From positions 5,655,501-5,719,500 of the forward strand of contig NZ_CP150269.1 in the NCBI RefSeq assembly GCF_037976825.1: 64,000 nucleotides of DNA, read 5' to 3'. Position 1 is the stretch's first letter; every line of letters starts with the position of its first letter. Below are positions 1 to 7,927 of this stretch, piece by piece. A model generated the notes under the pieces. That model was given only the letters and a program-made list of their open reading frames with translations, made no database searches and was not told the origin of the DNA. The stretch comes from Paenibacillus sp. FSL K6-1330 (GTDB lineage: Bacteria; Bacillota; Bacilli; Paenibacillales; Paenibacillaceae). Both the position numbers and the translations under genes were made by a program.

Positions 1-1
1 C

Positions 2-1117
2 GGTGAAATATATCAGATCGGTAGCGGACAGGACCGGGACCTAGAAGAACTATCCCGGCTAGCAGCGGCGAATGGACGCAGTCACGGTATTATTTCTAGG
101 GGTGTTTTGAAACATATCTTTTTTGTCTCCTTTCCATCCACCAAGTTTAATTTCAAATTCGTGAGCATCATCGATTTATCCATGCTCATCCGTCAGCATG
201 CCGGGATGCTGATCACCATCTTTCTGATCGTATTGACGGCCATGATTAGTGTGCTTCTGCTCATTGCATACAATATGCGGGATGATGCCCTTTTCCTGCG
301 CCGCATCATTCAATCGATTGGACGTGTGAAAATGGCTAATTTCACGCCTAACCGCCCTGCCCGTTACCGTCGGAATGAATACGGCATGATTGCCCGGGAA
401 TTGGACGATATGATTCAGCAGTTGGATAAGCATATCCGGAATGAATATCTGTTAAAGATCAAACAGCAGGAAACTGAAATGAAAGCGCTTCAACACCAAA
501 TCAACCCTCATTTTTTATACAACACGTTAGAGGTTATCCGCTCCACTGCTCTTGTCAATCAGGACAGGGATACCGCTGACGCCATTGCAACGCTGGGGAC
601 GCTCTATCGCGAAATCGTCAAAAAGGAAAATATCATTTCGATTGCAAGCGAGCTGGAATTGCTGCAGAAGTACTTGGAGATTATGGAGTTTAAGTATCCC
701 GAGCGCTTTTATTATCAAGTCAATGTAGAGCCGGCACTGCTCCTCATCCCTACCGTGAAATTCTGGATGCAGCCTTTGGCTGAGAACTTTTTCATCCATG
801 GCTTTAACGCGAATCATGAGTTTAATTTGTATGTCGTTAATGGCTTTGAAGCCGAAGACTGTTATGTACTGGAATTCGTGGACAACGGATGCGGTATTCC
901 TCCGGAGCGTTTACGTACCGTTCGAAGCACAATGTCTAACCATGATGAACCATCTTCCAATAGTATCGGGCTGCGCAACGTATATACGCGCCTTCACTTT
1001 TTCTACGGGGACGGCTTTTCGATCGAGATTGCGAATAATGAGGAATCTGGAGTCAACATTTCCGTGCGGATTTCAAAAGAGGTGATTGAACATGTACAAA
1101 CTGATGATTGTGGATGA
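2..1117 (+). CDS. Sensor histidine kinase, YesM/LytS-like, 5' end outside window
   Basis: The reading frame is open from base 2, so the gene starts upstream; the TTG at 107 is only an internal codon. Visible parts, numbered from that TTG: a membrane segment at about residues 33-55, a HAMP-like linker, then the His_kinase domain with the motif QINPHFLYN (131-139, presumed phospho-acceptor His135), an N-box (AENFFIHG) and a G-box (DNGCGIPPERL) of the ATPase. This is the class of kinase that senses extracytoplasmic sugars or cell-wall stress and phosphorylates a YesN-type regulator. Its stop overlaps the next gene, the expected partner. The missing N-terminal part is presumably a second membrane helix plus a dCache-like extracellular sensor. 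Confidence 0.93.
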   Translation, partial: GEIYQIGSGQDRDLEELSRLAAANGRSHGIISRGVLKHIFFVSFPSTKFNFKFVSIIDLSMLIRQHAGMLITIFLIVLTAMISVLLLIAYNMRDDALFLRRIIQSIGRVKMANFTPNRPARYRRNEYGMIARELDDMIQQLDKHIRNEYLLKIKQQETEMKALQHQINPHFLYNTLEVIRSTALVNQDRDTADAIATLGTLYREIVKKENIISIASELELLQKYLEIMEFKYPERFYYQVNVEPALLLIPTVKFWMQPLAENFFIHGFNANHEFNLYVVNGFEAEDCYVLEFVDNGCGIPPERLRTVRSTMSNHDEPSSNSIGLRNVYTRLHFFYGDGFSIEIANNEESGVNISVRISKEVIEHVQTDDCG

Positions 1118-1853
1118 CGAACCTCAGATTTTGGAGGGAATGAAGCGAATCCTGGATTGGAAGCAATACGGTTTTGGTCGGATCGAAACCTGCGAATCCA
1201 CGGAGGAGGCCATGTCCAAAATGGTCGACCTGCTGCCGGATGTCGCCATATTCGATGTTTGCATTGGCAAGGAGCTTGGATATGAAGCGATCCGCAGATT
1301 GAACGAATTTCAAATTCCTACGAAATATATCATTATGAGCGGTTATAGTGAATTTACATATGCCCAGGAAGCCATTCGCTGTGGCGTCAAAGACTATCTG
1401 CTCAAGCCTATAGAACGCACCAAGCTGCAGCAAGTGATTGAGAAGATCATCGTTGAGGATCTGGGCGGTTCGATAGGTAACAGGAATGGCGAAAGCCTGA
1501 ACACGGACCCGGTATTAGGTGTAAGCTATGACAGCTTATCCAAGCTGGTCAACCGTATTCTGCTGATGATCAGGACAGAGTATGCTCAGAATATAACCTT
1601 GAAGTCCGTAGCGGAGCGTTTCCAGATGAACAGCACCTACCTTGGACAATTGTTTCTTAAAGAAACCGCGATGAAGTTTTCCGAATATCTCATGGCTTAC
1701 CGAATGCTTCTTGCACAAGAGCGAATTCAATCGACAGATGAGAAGATTTCCTGCATCGCATTTTCCGTCGGCTACAACAATCTCAACTACTTCTATACGC
1801 ACTTTCACAGCTTTTTTGAAAAATCTCCTTCTGAACTGCGGGGAAAAGGGTAA
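1092..1853 (+). CDS. Response regulator, YesN type (REC + AraC HTH)
   Basis: N-terminal receiver domain with the acidic pocket (IVDDEP), the phosphorylatable Asp in AIFDVC and the conserved Lys in LLKPIE, followed by a C-terminal two-helix AraC DNA-binding domain (about residues 155-250, ending in the typical SPSELR). It should be phosphorylated by the upstream YesM-like kinase and activate transport genes, probably the adjacent solute-binding protein. The ATG at 1092 is preceded by GAGGTG at a 7-base distance and lies within the 3' end of the kinase gene, which implies translational coupling. At about 253 residues it is short for YesN proteins, which often carry a longer linker. Confidence 0.92.
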   Translation: MYKLMIVDDEPQILEGMKRILDWKQYGFGRIETCESTEEAMSKMVDLLPDVAIFDVCIGKELGYEAIRRLNEFQIPTKYIIMSGYSEFTYAQEAIRCGVKDYLLKPIERTKLQQVIEKIIVEDLGGSIGNRNGESLNTDPVLGVSYDSLSKLVNRILLMIRTEYAQNITLKSVAERFQMNSTYLGQLFLKETAMKFSEYLMAYRMLLAQERIQSTDEKISCIAFSVGYNNLNYFYTHFHSFFEKSPSELRGKG

Positions 1854-1883
1854 CAACAAACGCGGCGAAAAAGGAGGATACCG

Positions 1884-3410
1884 ATGATGTTTAAGCACCC
1901 AAGAAGGCCCAAACGCATCTTCATGATCATCAGTCTCATATTGCTGCTCACATCCTATACAACCGGCTGCTTCCGGCAGCCTGGATACAACGACGAAACA
2001 TATGATGGGGACACGGTAAACCTGATCTATTATACGATCGGAGAGCCTGACAAGGATCTGCAGCTCGTCAATGATAAAATCAATGAAATCATGGCTCGTA
2101 AAATCGGTGTGACGATCACTTATGTCAAGGTAAGCTGGCAGGAGTATGAAGATCGGCTGAACACGCTGATATCCGCCGGAAGTCCATTTGATATTGCTTT
2201 TGCACCCGATTATGCAACCACCGCTATGCGCGGCGCCTGGCTGAAGCTGGATGACTATCTTGCCGGCCTTGGCAAGGAAATGTACGATGCCATTGACCCC
2301 ACCTTTTGGCAAGGGGTACGTATGAACGATGGCAGCATTTACGGTGTGCCGACCAATAAAGAGTTAGCCGTGCTTGATCAGTGGATGTATCCCGCTTCCA
2401 TCGTGAGTAAATATAATATCGATATTACCAAGTACAATACGCTGGAATCGCTTGAACCGCTGCTTCGGATGATTCATCGGGAAGAGCCGACATACATCCC
2501 CATGGAATTGGATCGGGATTCCCACAATTTCTTCGCTCTCCATGGATACGAATATATTATGAACCATAAATTGCCCTTGATGATCAAATCACTGGACCCG
2601 AGCGCTCAGGTGGTGAATATCTTCGAAACCAAGGAAGCGCGGCAGGTGTTAGATACGTTGCGGCGTTATTACAAGGAAGGCTTCATTAATGAGGATGCCG
2701 CACTGCGAGAGCCTGGAGGACTTAAACGAGGGGCCAAAGTGTTCTGGAAGTCTTCAGGCGGCGGTCCGCTCTCGGAGACGACTTGGAGTAAGGATCGCGG
2801 CTACAAGATTGTAGCGAATCCCGTAACCCCAAGCACCGTCACAACGGAATCCGTCCGGGGCGGCATCATGACCGTGAACGCCAATACGAAGCATCCGGTG
2901 GAATGTATTAAATTCCTGAATTTGCTCAATACGGACCCGGAAATACGAAACTTATTTAACTATGGGATTGAAGGCGTGCACTATACACTGGATAAACAAG
3001 GGCAAGTCGTTCTAACTACGGACAAGGACAGCGATGGCAACCCGATTCCGGATGCGCCTGCAAGCCGCTATTCAGGAGTACAGTACACGCAGGGGAATTG
3101 GTTTATCCTGAAAACCATGGGCGGCGATAACCCGGACCCCCTCGACAAATGGGATCAATTTCGCAAATACAACGCAGGCGTCGTCAAGTCCAACGTGCTC
3201 GGCTTTACACCCGATCTATCCCAGCTGACCGCCCAAACCGATAACATCGAGATGGTCTGGCATAAATATTATCCGAGTCTCATGACAGGCTCCGTCGATG
3301 TGGATACAATCCTCCCCAAGTTTAATGAGGAGCTGAAGCAAGCCGGCATGGACGACGTACGACATGAAGTGCAGAAGCAGCTGGATGCTTGGCGGGGTGA
3401 GATGAAGTGA
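1884..3410 (+). CDS. Extracellular sugar-binding lipoprotein of an ABC importer
   Basis: 508 residues. A basic start and hydrophobic stretch end in a lipobox-like TTGC, so the mature protein should be a lipoprotein on the outer membrane face. The rest resembles the large family 1 solute-binding proteins (LplA/YtcQ type) that collect oligosaccharides for MalFG-like permeases. AAAGGAGG precedes the ATG. It follows the two-component pair by 30 bases and is followed by a terminator, with no permease genes next to it. It therefore either feeds permeases encoded elsewhere or acts as an accessory sensor for the kinase; the second role is inference. Confidence 0.88.
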   Translation: MMFKHPRRPKRIFMIISLILLLTSYTTGCFRQPGYNDETYDGDTVNLIYYTIGEPDKDLQLVNDKINEIMARKIGVTITYVKVSWQEYEDRLNTLISAGSPFDIAFAPDYATTAMRGAWLKLDDYLAGLGKEMYDAIDPTFWQGVRMNDGSIYGVPTNKELAVLDQWMYPASIVSKYNIDITKYNTLESLEPLLRMIHREEPTYIPMELDRDSHNFFALHGYEYIMNHKLPLMIKSLDPSAQVVNIFETKEARQVLDTLRRYYKEGFINEDAALREPGGLKRGAKVFWKSSGGGPLSETTWSKDRGYKIVANPVTPSTVTTESVRGGIMTVNANTKHPVECIKFLNLLNTDPEIRNLFNYGIEGVHYTLDKQGQVVLTTDKDSDGNPIPDAPASRYSGVQYTQGNWFILKTMGGDNPDPLDKWDQFRKYNAGVVKSNVLGFTPDLSQLTAQTDNIEMVWHKYYPSLMTGSVDVDTILPKFNEELKQAGMDDVRHEVQKQLDAWRGEMK

Positions 3411-3480
3411 GTATTGACAGCTTTTGCTTCCTGTGATCGGGTCGACCTTGGCCTCCACATTGAGACATGATCCTATTCAA

Positions 3481-3528
3481 AAGAGACCCTGAAGCGGATA
3501 GCTTCAGAGGTCTCTTTCGCCGTTTTTT
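3481..3528 (+). terminator. Intrinsic terminator after the lipoprotein gene
   Basis: Arms AAGAGACC-TGAAGC and GCTTCAGAGGTCTCTT pair around a 5-base loop (GGATA), followed by CGCCGTTTTTT. It ends the plus-strand three-gene unit and lies before the convergent gene at 3582. Confidence 0.85.
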
Positions 3529-3581
3529 CACTTGGTCCCCTATACGGTGACGGGGAAAAAGCACATTTTTGAAGTAAGTAG

Positions 3582-4013
3582 CTATTCCCATTTATCGTAG
3601 GCTGCGTGCAAATTAACTTCGGATAGGAGTCCTTTTTGCAGTTGTGGATTCGGAACCATTCGGTTGTACTTTATAATCTTTTGATTGATGGCCTCGAACG
3701 CTGTCTCCGGAATCGCAGTTGACTCCGGGCGGTCCAAGAGCCGCTTGATGTCGGCGGCGATTTCTTTTCTCAGCTCCACCCATGCTGGCTGGTAATTCGC
3801 ATTCTTCATGATCCCGGTTAGAACATCCCCGTCTTCGATCTTAATCGGCTTTCCCTTTAACGGTGAATCGTCAAAGCCGCCTTCTCTGGCAAATTTGTCG
3901 ACGGCCGATTCCAGAAGCCCGCTGCTGGTCGACATGTAGCGTCGTTCCTTTTCTTCACTTTGATCTTCTTCGGGAGCAAGAGCTGATTCTTTTGGGTCAT
4001 CGTTCAAATCCAT
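3582..4013 (-). CDS. DUF1992 (DnaJ-homologue C28-like) domain protein
   Basis: 143 residues with no membrane segment. The middle (about residues 30-105) has the DUF1992 pattern: a VDKFAREGGFDDSPLKGKPI stretch, then NYQPAWVELRKEIA and RPE. The family is widespread in bacteria and also occurs as DNAJC28 in animals; its biochemical role is not established. GGAGGTGA sits just before the ATG. The N-terminal 25 residues are acidic and low in complexity, so a start at the internal Met27 is possible but has a poorer ribosome site. Confidence 0.8.
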   Translation of the reverse strand: MDLNDDPKESALAPEEDQSEEKERRYMSTSSGLLESAVDKFAREGGFDDSPLKGKPIKIEDGDVLTGIMKNANYQPAWVELRKEIAADIKRLLDRPESTAIPETAFEAINQKIIKYNRMVPNPQLQKGLLSEVNLHAAYDKWE

Positions 4014-4197
4014 TCAGTCACCTCCGTCTTACATATCAGGGAAATAGATTCTATCCTTCGATGAAATGTTAACAAAATATTGAATTACCCAAAATATAAC
4101 ATACTGCGTCTGAAGTTAACAATTCCCTTGAGCGTGTATGATTACATCATTTGGGCTCGCCAGTAACGGCAAAAATCATTATGAATCCGCGGAGATT

Positions 4198-4824
4198 CTA
4201 TAGGTCTTTTCTAGTAAAGAGGCTTATCGTTAAGAAATAGGAAGCGATGAATACAACTACGATACCGATTAGGATAAGAAGTAATGTTTGATCGTTAATG
4301 AGACCTTTCTCACTCACCATATTCATTAGCACCGCTGCAGGTTGTGCCAGGATAATTAGGGAGACCATGAATACTGCATTGATAATTCCGGCTCCTTTTT
4401 TACTAAGTGCGTAAAAAAGAGGCATATAGATAGAAATGAGAACAAGCAGCATTCCTACTGAAACCAATAGGGACAGTACCGTATAGTCTGGCTTTTCAAG
4501 CTGTGGGAATGAAAGCTTAATGAGTCGGTGAATCCCGTAAGAAGCAATGACTCCAAACAATGTATAGATGATGGCTGTTATGTATTTGGCTTGCACAATA
4601 TGTTTGCGACTAATCGGCAGCGTGACCAGAAATTTATGATTATGGTTTTTGATATCGATCATCGTAGCTAGAATGATGGAGCCGAAAGCCGTATAGATTC
4701 CTACAAAATAAATGGACATTTCACTTTTGGGTATAAAAGCGAAACTGAATACAGCGAGATAAAGAAGAATCGTCCAAAGTGAGCTTTTTAAAGCGATAAA
4801 GTCTTTACGAAGCAAATTAAGCAT
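4198..4824 (-). CDS. ABC-2 type transporter permease
   Basis: 208 residues with about six hydrophobic segments, of the ABC2-membrane type found beside YtrB-like ATPases. It is expected to form the membrane part of a small exporter or stress-response ABC complex with the ATPase encoded just upstream. Its ATG lies 8 bases inside the end of the ATPase gene. Substrate unknown; such GntR-led cassettes in Bacillales often respond to cell-wall antibiotics, which is family knowledge and not shown here. Confidence 0.88.
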   Translation of the reverse strand: MLNLLRKDFIALKSSLWTILLYLAVFSFAFIPKSEMSIYFVGIYTAFGSIILATMIDIKNHNHKFLVTLPISRKHIVQAKYITAIIYTLFGVIASYGIHRLIKLSFPQLEKPDYTVLSLLVSVGMLLVLISIYMPLFYALSKKGAGIINAVFMVSLIILAQPAAVLMNMVSEKGLINDQTLLLILIGIVVVFIASYFLTISLFTRKDL

Positions 4825-5683
4825 GAACTCGTCCTCCCTTGGCCGTGAAATACATGATGTCTTCTAAGGATGGTTTTTCTAAAATAGCATTATTGCCGAA
4901 CAGCTTCGCGGCCTTGCGTCTATTATCTACTAAGCCCTCAAAACCAAGCGCCGTCTCACGAATCCCGATAAATTCCTTTCGAATATCCGAATCAATCAGT
5001 TGTAAGTCGCCCTTCACGATCGCGTATCTCTCAAGCACATCATCTTTTGCTTCATTGAATACGAGTTTTCCGTCATTGACGAAAGTAATATAGTCAGCAA
5101 TGCGATCCAAATCCGCTGTAATATGTGTCGAGAAGATAATCGTATTTTTTTCGTCCTGCATCATATCCGCCAGTAGATCGAGCATTTCCCTTCTGAACAC
5201 AGGATCGAGTCCGGAAGTCGGCTCATCCATGACCAGGAGCTCAGCCTCATGGGATAAGGCAATGGCAAGGGAGAGTTTGATCTTCATTCCCTTAGATAAA
5301 TCTTCAACCTTCTTCTTAGGAGACAATTCGAATTGTTCGAGGTGGCGGTTAAACTTCTTTTCATCCCAATGGCTGTAAAAAGGCGCAATCATTCTCTTCG
5401 TATCACGAATCGTAAGATGCTCATAATAGAAGCAATCATCTGTGACGATGCCAATGCGCTGTTTAATTTCGACTTCATGTTTAGGCATATCAAGGCCGAG
5501 TATTTTTACACTGCCGGAATCGGGACGGATCATGCCAAGCATCATCTTGATTAAGGTGCTTTTACCAACACCATTCGGACCAATGAGTCCGGTAATGTAG
5601 CCTTGTTTCACATCCAGTGAAACATGATCGACTTTAAAAAGAGGGTATGTTTTTGTTAAATTTCGTAATTCGATTGCATTCAT
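4817..5683 (-). CDS. ABC transporter ATP-binding protein
   Basis: 288 residues. Walker A GPNGVGKST (about 36-44), signature LSKGMKIKLSLA, Walker B LLVMDEPTSGLD, and an H-loop ending in STHIT. The last 80 residues are a C-terminal extension common in YtrB-like export ATPases. It overlaps the regulator gene upstream by ATGA and the permease gene downstream, so the three are one translationally coupled operon. Confidence 0.93.
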   Translation of the reverse strand: MNAIELRNLTKTYPLFKVDHVSLDVKQGYITGLIGPNGVGKSTLIKMMLGMIRPDSGSVKILGLDMPKHEVEIKQRIGIVTDDCFYYEHLTIRDTKRMIAPFYSHWDEKKFNRHLEQFELSPKKKVEDLSKGMKIKLSLAIALSHEAELLVMDEPTSGLDPVFRREMLDLLADMMQDEKNTIIFSTHITADLDRIADYITFVNDGKLVFNEAKDDVLERYAIVKGDLQLIDSDIRKEFIGIRETALGFEGLVDNRRKAAKLFGNNAILEKPSLEDIMYFTAKGGRVHA

Positions 5684-6072
5684 GGCGTTTGTTCCTCCTC
5701 GAACAGTAAAGTCAGATGATCGATTACATCTTGTTGGCTCATGTTTAATTCCTTGCTTTCTCGAATGATATTCATCATTTTCTCTTCTAATCGCTTCATG
5801 CGCTGCTCCCTGATGAAATCTTTATTCGCCCCTGATACGAAACACCCCTTACCTACGACCGAATCGATTAGTTTTTCGTTCTCCAATTCTTCATAGGCAC
5901 GCTTAGTCGTAATAACACTAACCTGCAAATCCTTAGCAAGTTGCCTTATAGAAGGGAGACTGTCACCTGCGCTCAATTCTCCGCTCAGAATACTCTGTCT
6001 AATCTGGTTCATAATCTGTATGTAAATCGGATCGCTCGATGCGTTGGATAATATGATTTTTATGCCGTTCAC
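5680..6072 (-). CDS. GntR-family regulator, YtrA subfamily
   Basis: Short GntR protein: a winged helix (IYIQIMNQIRQSILSGEL through the recognition helix region ending SVITTKRAYEELENEKLI) and a short helical dimerisation tail, with no ligand-binding domain. It should repress its own ABC-transporter operon. Start uncertain. The open frame reaches 6159, but that would translate the operator at 6096-6122. GTG at 6072 is given here; the codon best spaced from GAGGTG is ATA at 6063 (six bases), which would give IKIILSN as the first residues. Confidence 0.88.
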   Translation of the reverse strand: MNGIKIILSNASSDPIYIQIMNQIRQSILSGELSAGDSLPSIRQLAKDLQVSVITTKRAYEELENEKLIDSVVGKGCFVSGANKDFIREQRMKRLEEKMMNIIRESKELNMSQQDVIDHLTLLFEEEQTP

Positions 6073-6095
6073 CTCACTGCTGTTAATCAAGTATA

Positions 6096-6122
6096 TAGTG
6101 TATATATATAATATATACACTA
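6096..6122 (-). promoter_or_regulatory. Perfect palindromic operator of the GntR-ABC operon
   Basis: TAGTGTATATA and TATATACACTA are perfect 11-base inverted arms with a 5-base spacer. The site lies directly upstream of the GntR gene, where YtrA-type repressors usually bind their own promoter. The AT-rich centre could also contain the -10 region. Confidence 0.8.
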
Positions 6123-6378
6123 TTCTCTCTTGTGTCAATTCATCCATCTGGGCAGTCATTCTTGTCTACTTCGATTAAAAATAAAAAAGCCGCGGGTTAC
6201 GCAACTTTGTATGGGTGTATGTTCTTGTCTCCGACAGGGCCATCTTATGGCATACTCAACTTCATTTATTGTTACTGGAGTGCCGATGCATCCCGAATCA
6301 AATAGGCTGCTGCTTCAGCTGAAAATTTCCCCTTTTTCTTTTAAGAGCTGGAACGAACGGATTAGGGAATTTCGTCGA

Positions 6379-6407
6379 TTGACAATTGCCCCAGTTAGAA
6401 TTACATT
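6379..6407 (+). promoter_or_regulatory. Sigma-A-like promoter of the MarR gene
   Basis: TTGACA (6379-6384), 17-base spacer, TACATT (6402-6407). The predicted start of transcription falls in the palindrome at 6411-6432, so a bound MarR protein would block initiation. Confidence 0.6.
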
Positions 6408-6410
6408 GAA

Positions 6411-6432
6411 TATAGTTAAGCACTTAACTATA
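6411..6432 (+). promoter_or_regulatory. MarR operator 1 (22-bp palindrome)
   Basis: TATAGTTAAG and CTTAACTATA are perfect 10-base arms around CA. The same core, GTTAAG-CA-CTTAAC, recurs before the gene at 6955. This is the expected layout for MarR autoregulation plus control of a target gene. Confidence 0.8.
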
Positions 6433-6449
6433 TGGAAGGCGTGATCACT

Positions 6450-6896
6450 TTGAATGACCTGCAACAATACGTGCTGGATTTGCCGCTGCCTACCCTTGCT
6501 TTCTTCACACTGGTGGAAACAACGGCAAAACTGGTCGACGTATCCGAAAGCTACTGGAAAGCGCAAGGGCTGAACGGAGCCAGAATACGGATTTTAGTTG
6601 AACTTATGAAAGAAGGAGGGACCATGCTTCCCTCCAAGCTAGCACAAAAAATCGGTGTAACCAAACCCAATATCAGTCTGCTGCTTACCCCCTTGGAAAA
6701 TGAAGGCTTCATTCGTCGGGATAACCATCCCCAGGACGGTCGAAAGTTGGTCATCACCATTACAAGTGAAGGTCAGCGTCTATTGATCCAAAACCTGCCC
6801 GCGAACAGGCAGCGGATTTCCGATAAAATGAACGTGCTGAATGATCATGAATTAAAGCAGCTCCTAGACCTTCTCCAAAAATTAAAAGAAGCGTAA
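6450..6896 (+). CDS. MarR-family transcriptional regulator
   Basis: About 148 residues, winged helix in the centre (LPSKLAQKIGVTKPNISLLLTPLENEGFI with the wing residues RRDNHPQDGRK), flanked by dimerisation helices. The frame also contains an ATG at 6432, but that base is the last of the operator palindrome and lies where transcription should start. TTG at 6450 with AAGG ten bases upstream is more likely and matches the layout of the next gene. Probably represses itself and the NmrA-like gene; the ligand is unknown. Confidence 0.9.
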   Translation: MNDLQQYVLDLPLPTLAFFTLVETTAKLVDVSESYWKAQGLNGARIRILVELMKEGGTMLPSKLAQKIGVTKPNISLLLTPLENEGFIRRDNHPQDGRKLVITITSEGQRLLIQNLPANRQRISDKMNVLNDHELKQLLDLLQKLKEA

Positions 6897-6916
6897 CGGT
6901 CTTTTACGCCCATTTA

Positions 6917-6930
6917 GTTAAGCACTTAAC
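6917..6930 (+). promoter_or_regulatory. MarR operator 2, before the NmrA-like gene
   Basis: GTTAAG-CA-CTTAAC, identical over 14 bases to the core of the operator at 6411-6432. It lies 24 bases before the next start codon. Confidence 0.75.
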
Positions 6931-6954
6931 CCAATATGGAAAGGATGACATTCG

Positions 6955-7782
6955 ATGTCTACCGTAATTACAGGAGCCAATGGCCGGCTCGGCCGTTTCA
7001 TTATCAAAGAGCTTCTTCACCGTGTTCAGCCCGATCAAATCGTTGCTTGCGTTCGCCATATGGAGTCCGGAAAATCATTGAAGGAGCTGGGAGTTGCTGT
7101 CCGTTTCTGCGATTACGACGAACCTGCCTCCTTGAAGGAGGCATTCGCCGGCGCCTCGCGGCTGTTGTTCATTTCTAGCCCCCATCCCGATGATACCGTT
7201 CGTTTGCGGCAGCATGCCCATGTGGTTGAAGCTGCAAAAAAAGCGAACGTTGGCCATTTTTTATACACCGGCTTCGCCTTTCCTGAACATAGTGACATTT
7301 CAATGACTCATTTGCATTTGGCTACCGAGCATGCCATTCGCACAACCGGAATTCCTTATACTTTTCTTCGCAGTGGTTTGTACATGGACTTTATTGAAGC
7401 GCTGGATTTGAATACAGTCATGTCAACAGGGATTCTTCACATCCCTCCAGGATCGTGGAAATTCAACGCTGTTACGCGCTACGATCTGGCGGCCGCCATA
7501 GCGGGGGTAATACCCGGTGAGGACCATTGGAATAAGACTTATGAGCTTGTTGCGCCAGCCGCTTGGAGTTTCAACGATTTGGTCTCCACTCTTTCAGAGC
7601 TAACGGGCAAACCGATATCCCTATGTCCCACCTACGAGGTGCAACATTGGATATTTAGCTTTTTAAGAAAAATCGATACGGCTTCAACTTCTGGCGATCT
7701 GGAGAATTTGTTGGAACGTCCGGTAACAACGCTTAAAGAAATACTCAAATCTTATATCGGGACAGAAGTCAGATCTGACTGA
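6955..7782 (+). CDS. NmrA-like NAD(P)-binding oxidoreductase
   Basis: 275 residues, atypical short-chain dehydrogenase fold. The N-terminal nucleotide loop is TGANGRLGRFI (about residues 5-15); no complete YxxxK catalytic pair is evident, which is typical of NmrA/QorB-like proteins that sense or reduce quinones. SD GGAAAGGATG precedes the ATG. It shares its operator with the adjacent MarR gene, so it is probably induced by the same electrophile or quinone signal (inference). Confidence 0.87.
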   Translation: MSTVITGANGRLGRFIIKELLHRVQPDQIVACVRHMESGKSLKELGVAVRFCDYDEPASLKEAFAGASRLLFISSPHPDDTVRLRQHAHVVEAAKKANVGHFLYTGFAFPEHSDISMTHLHLATEHAIRTTGIPYTFLRSGLYMDFIEALDLNTVMSTGILHIPPGSWKFNAVTRYDLAAAIAGVIPGEDHWNKTYELVAPAAWSFNDLVSTLSELTGKPISLCPTYEVQHWIFSFLRKIDTASTSGDLENLLERPVTTLKEILKSYIGTEVRSD

Positions 7783-7927
7783 TGATAAAATCGGGACGAA
7801 AGTTTCTACGATGATCTCCATTTGGATTAACGATTAGCCCTTCACCATCGGACCGATACAGTATTAGTCACATTTGTCAGAACAAATTAATATTCTGAAT
7901 TAGTTCATTTCCAGAAGGAGTGCGTTA

